From: Acidobacteriota bacterium
GTDB lineage: Bacteria > Acidobacteriota > Terriglobia > UBA7540
DNA: 5,913 nt
Reading direction: 5' to 3'
Assembly (NCBI GenBank): GCA_021786455.1
Contig: JAJYNF010000064.1
Coordinates: forward strand, 1 to 5,913
Shown: in pieces, positions 5,408 through 5,913 of the stretch
Layout: every line of letters begins with the position of its first letter
How positions within the stretch are numbered: position 1 is the first letter of the stretch
The notes under the pieces: model-generated
What the model was told of the DNA's origin: nothing
Seen by the model: the letters and a program-made list of their open reading frames with translations, nothing else
The model's database searches: none
Position numbers and translations under genes: made by a program

Positions 5408-5913
5408 ATGATTCATCGCATTGTTCGTTTCGCACTTCGCCAGCGCTTCTTTATTCTAATGCTGGTGGCTGTGATCGCGGTGGGCGGCATTTTGTCTTTC
5501 CGCCAAATGCCCGTGTCCGCTTATCCCGACTTATTTCCTCCGTTTGTAGAAATCATTACCCAATGGCCCGGCCATGCCGCGGAGGAAGTCGAGCGGCTGA
5601 TCACCGTTCCGATCGAGATTCAGATGAACGGTATTCCCCGGCTGAAGGCCATGCGGTCCATTTCACTCTATGGGCTCTCGTACGTGGCCTTAACCTTCCA
5701 CTACGGTGCTGGCAACTACTTCGTGCACGATTATGCTTTCCGCCGTCTCGCCGGTGTTAGCCTGCCGCCGGGAGTCACTTCGACCATCGCTCCCATGTCG
5801 AGCCCCAGCAACCTTGTGTACCGCTATGTCCTCGAAAGCCCCGACCGCACCCCGCAGGAGCTCAAGACGATCCAGGATTGGGTCCTGAATCACGCTTATC
5901 GGGCCGTTCCCGG
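5408..5913 (+). CDS. Heavy-metal-type RND efflux pump, inner-membrane subunit (CzcA/CusA-like), 5' part only
   Basis: N-terminal 168 codons of an inner-membrane RND transporter, which uses the proton gradient to export substrate through the adaptor and channel. Full-length members have about 1,000-1,050 residues, so roughly five-sixths lies beyond the right edge. ATG 5408 is the first possible start, since an in-frame TGA sits at 5399-5401. The start MIHRIVRFALRQRFF leads into transmembrane helix 1 (about 14-30, FFILMLVAVIAVGGILSF). RQMPVSAYPDLFPPFVEI (32-49) is the usual post-TM1 block. The porter domain includes WPGHAAEEVERLITVPIE, MNGIPRLKAMRSIS, LPPGV and YRYVLES, then LKTIQDW. This block pattern fits the heavy-metal (HME) branch rather than the drug-exporting HAE1 branch, where helix 1 is followed by a different block. 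The substrate- and proton-pathway residues lie in later helices, so the metal cannot be assigned. No truncation or frameshift is seen. Confidence 0.92.
   Translation, partial: MIHRIVRFALRQRFFILMLVAVIAVGGILSFRQMPVSAYPDLFPPFVEIITQWPGHAAEEVERLITVPIEIQMNGIPRLKAMRSISLYGLSYVALTFHYGAGNYFVHDYAFRRLAGVSLPPGVTSTIAPMSSPSNLVYRYVLESPDRTPQELKTIQDWVLNHAYRAVP

Overview
The window comes from a Gram-negative (diderm) bacterium: it carries lipid A acylation genes and a tripartite outer-membrane efflux system. Every supportable gene is on the + strand. The DNA is moderately GC-rich, and there is no RNA gene, insertion sequence, CRISPR array or other mobile element. An acidobacterial-type soil or sediment organism would fit the gene style and order, but this is an impression, not a demonstration.

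Region 1 (1-2191) is lipid A biosynthesis. A reading frame open from the left edge to 127 may be the tail of an unidentified upstream gene. A late acyltransferase of the LpxL/LpxM (HtrB) family follows, ending at 1091. LpxD, the UDP-3-O-acylglucosamine N-acyltransferase, lies at 1196-2191. LpxD adds the N-linked acyl chain early in lipid A synthesis, and LpxL-type enzymes add secondary acyl chains late, so the pair covers two acylation steps of one pathway.

Region 2 (2192-2848) holds about 250 bp with no gene, a possible promoter near 2389-2397, and one small secreted-protein gene (2445-2759). That protein has a His4 run, a CPLC motif and a RAPP tail, and resembles DUF2946-type proteins found near metal-efflux loci. 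A short hairpin follows it.

Region 3 (2849-5913) is a tripartite RND efflux operon. It encodes a TolC/CusC-type outer-membrane channel, a lipoprotein-like periplasmic adaptor whose start codon overlaps the channel's stop codon (ATGA), and the first 168 codons of a CzcA/CusA-like inner-membrane pump cut by the right edge. The 61-bp gap between adaptor and pump holds two perfect hairpins, the second showing GGAG in its loop ahead of the pump start. The three proteins would form one channel from the inner membrane and periplasm to the outside. The substrate, probably a metal cation such as Cu or Zn/Co/Cd, cannot be read from what is present.

I found no clearly new biological system. The most interesting points are the small His/Cys protein beside the efflux operon and the paired hairpins before the pump gene.
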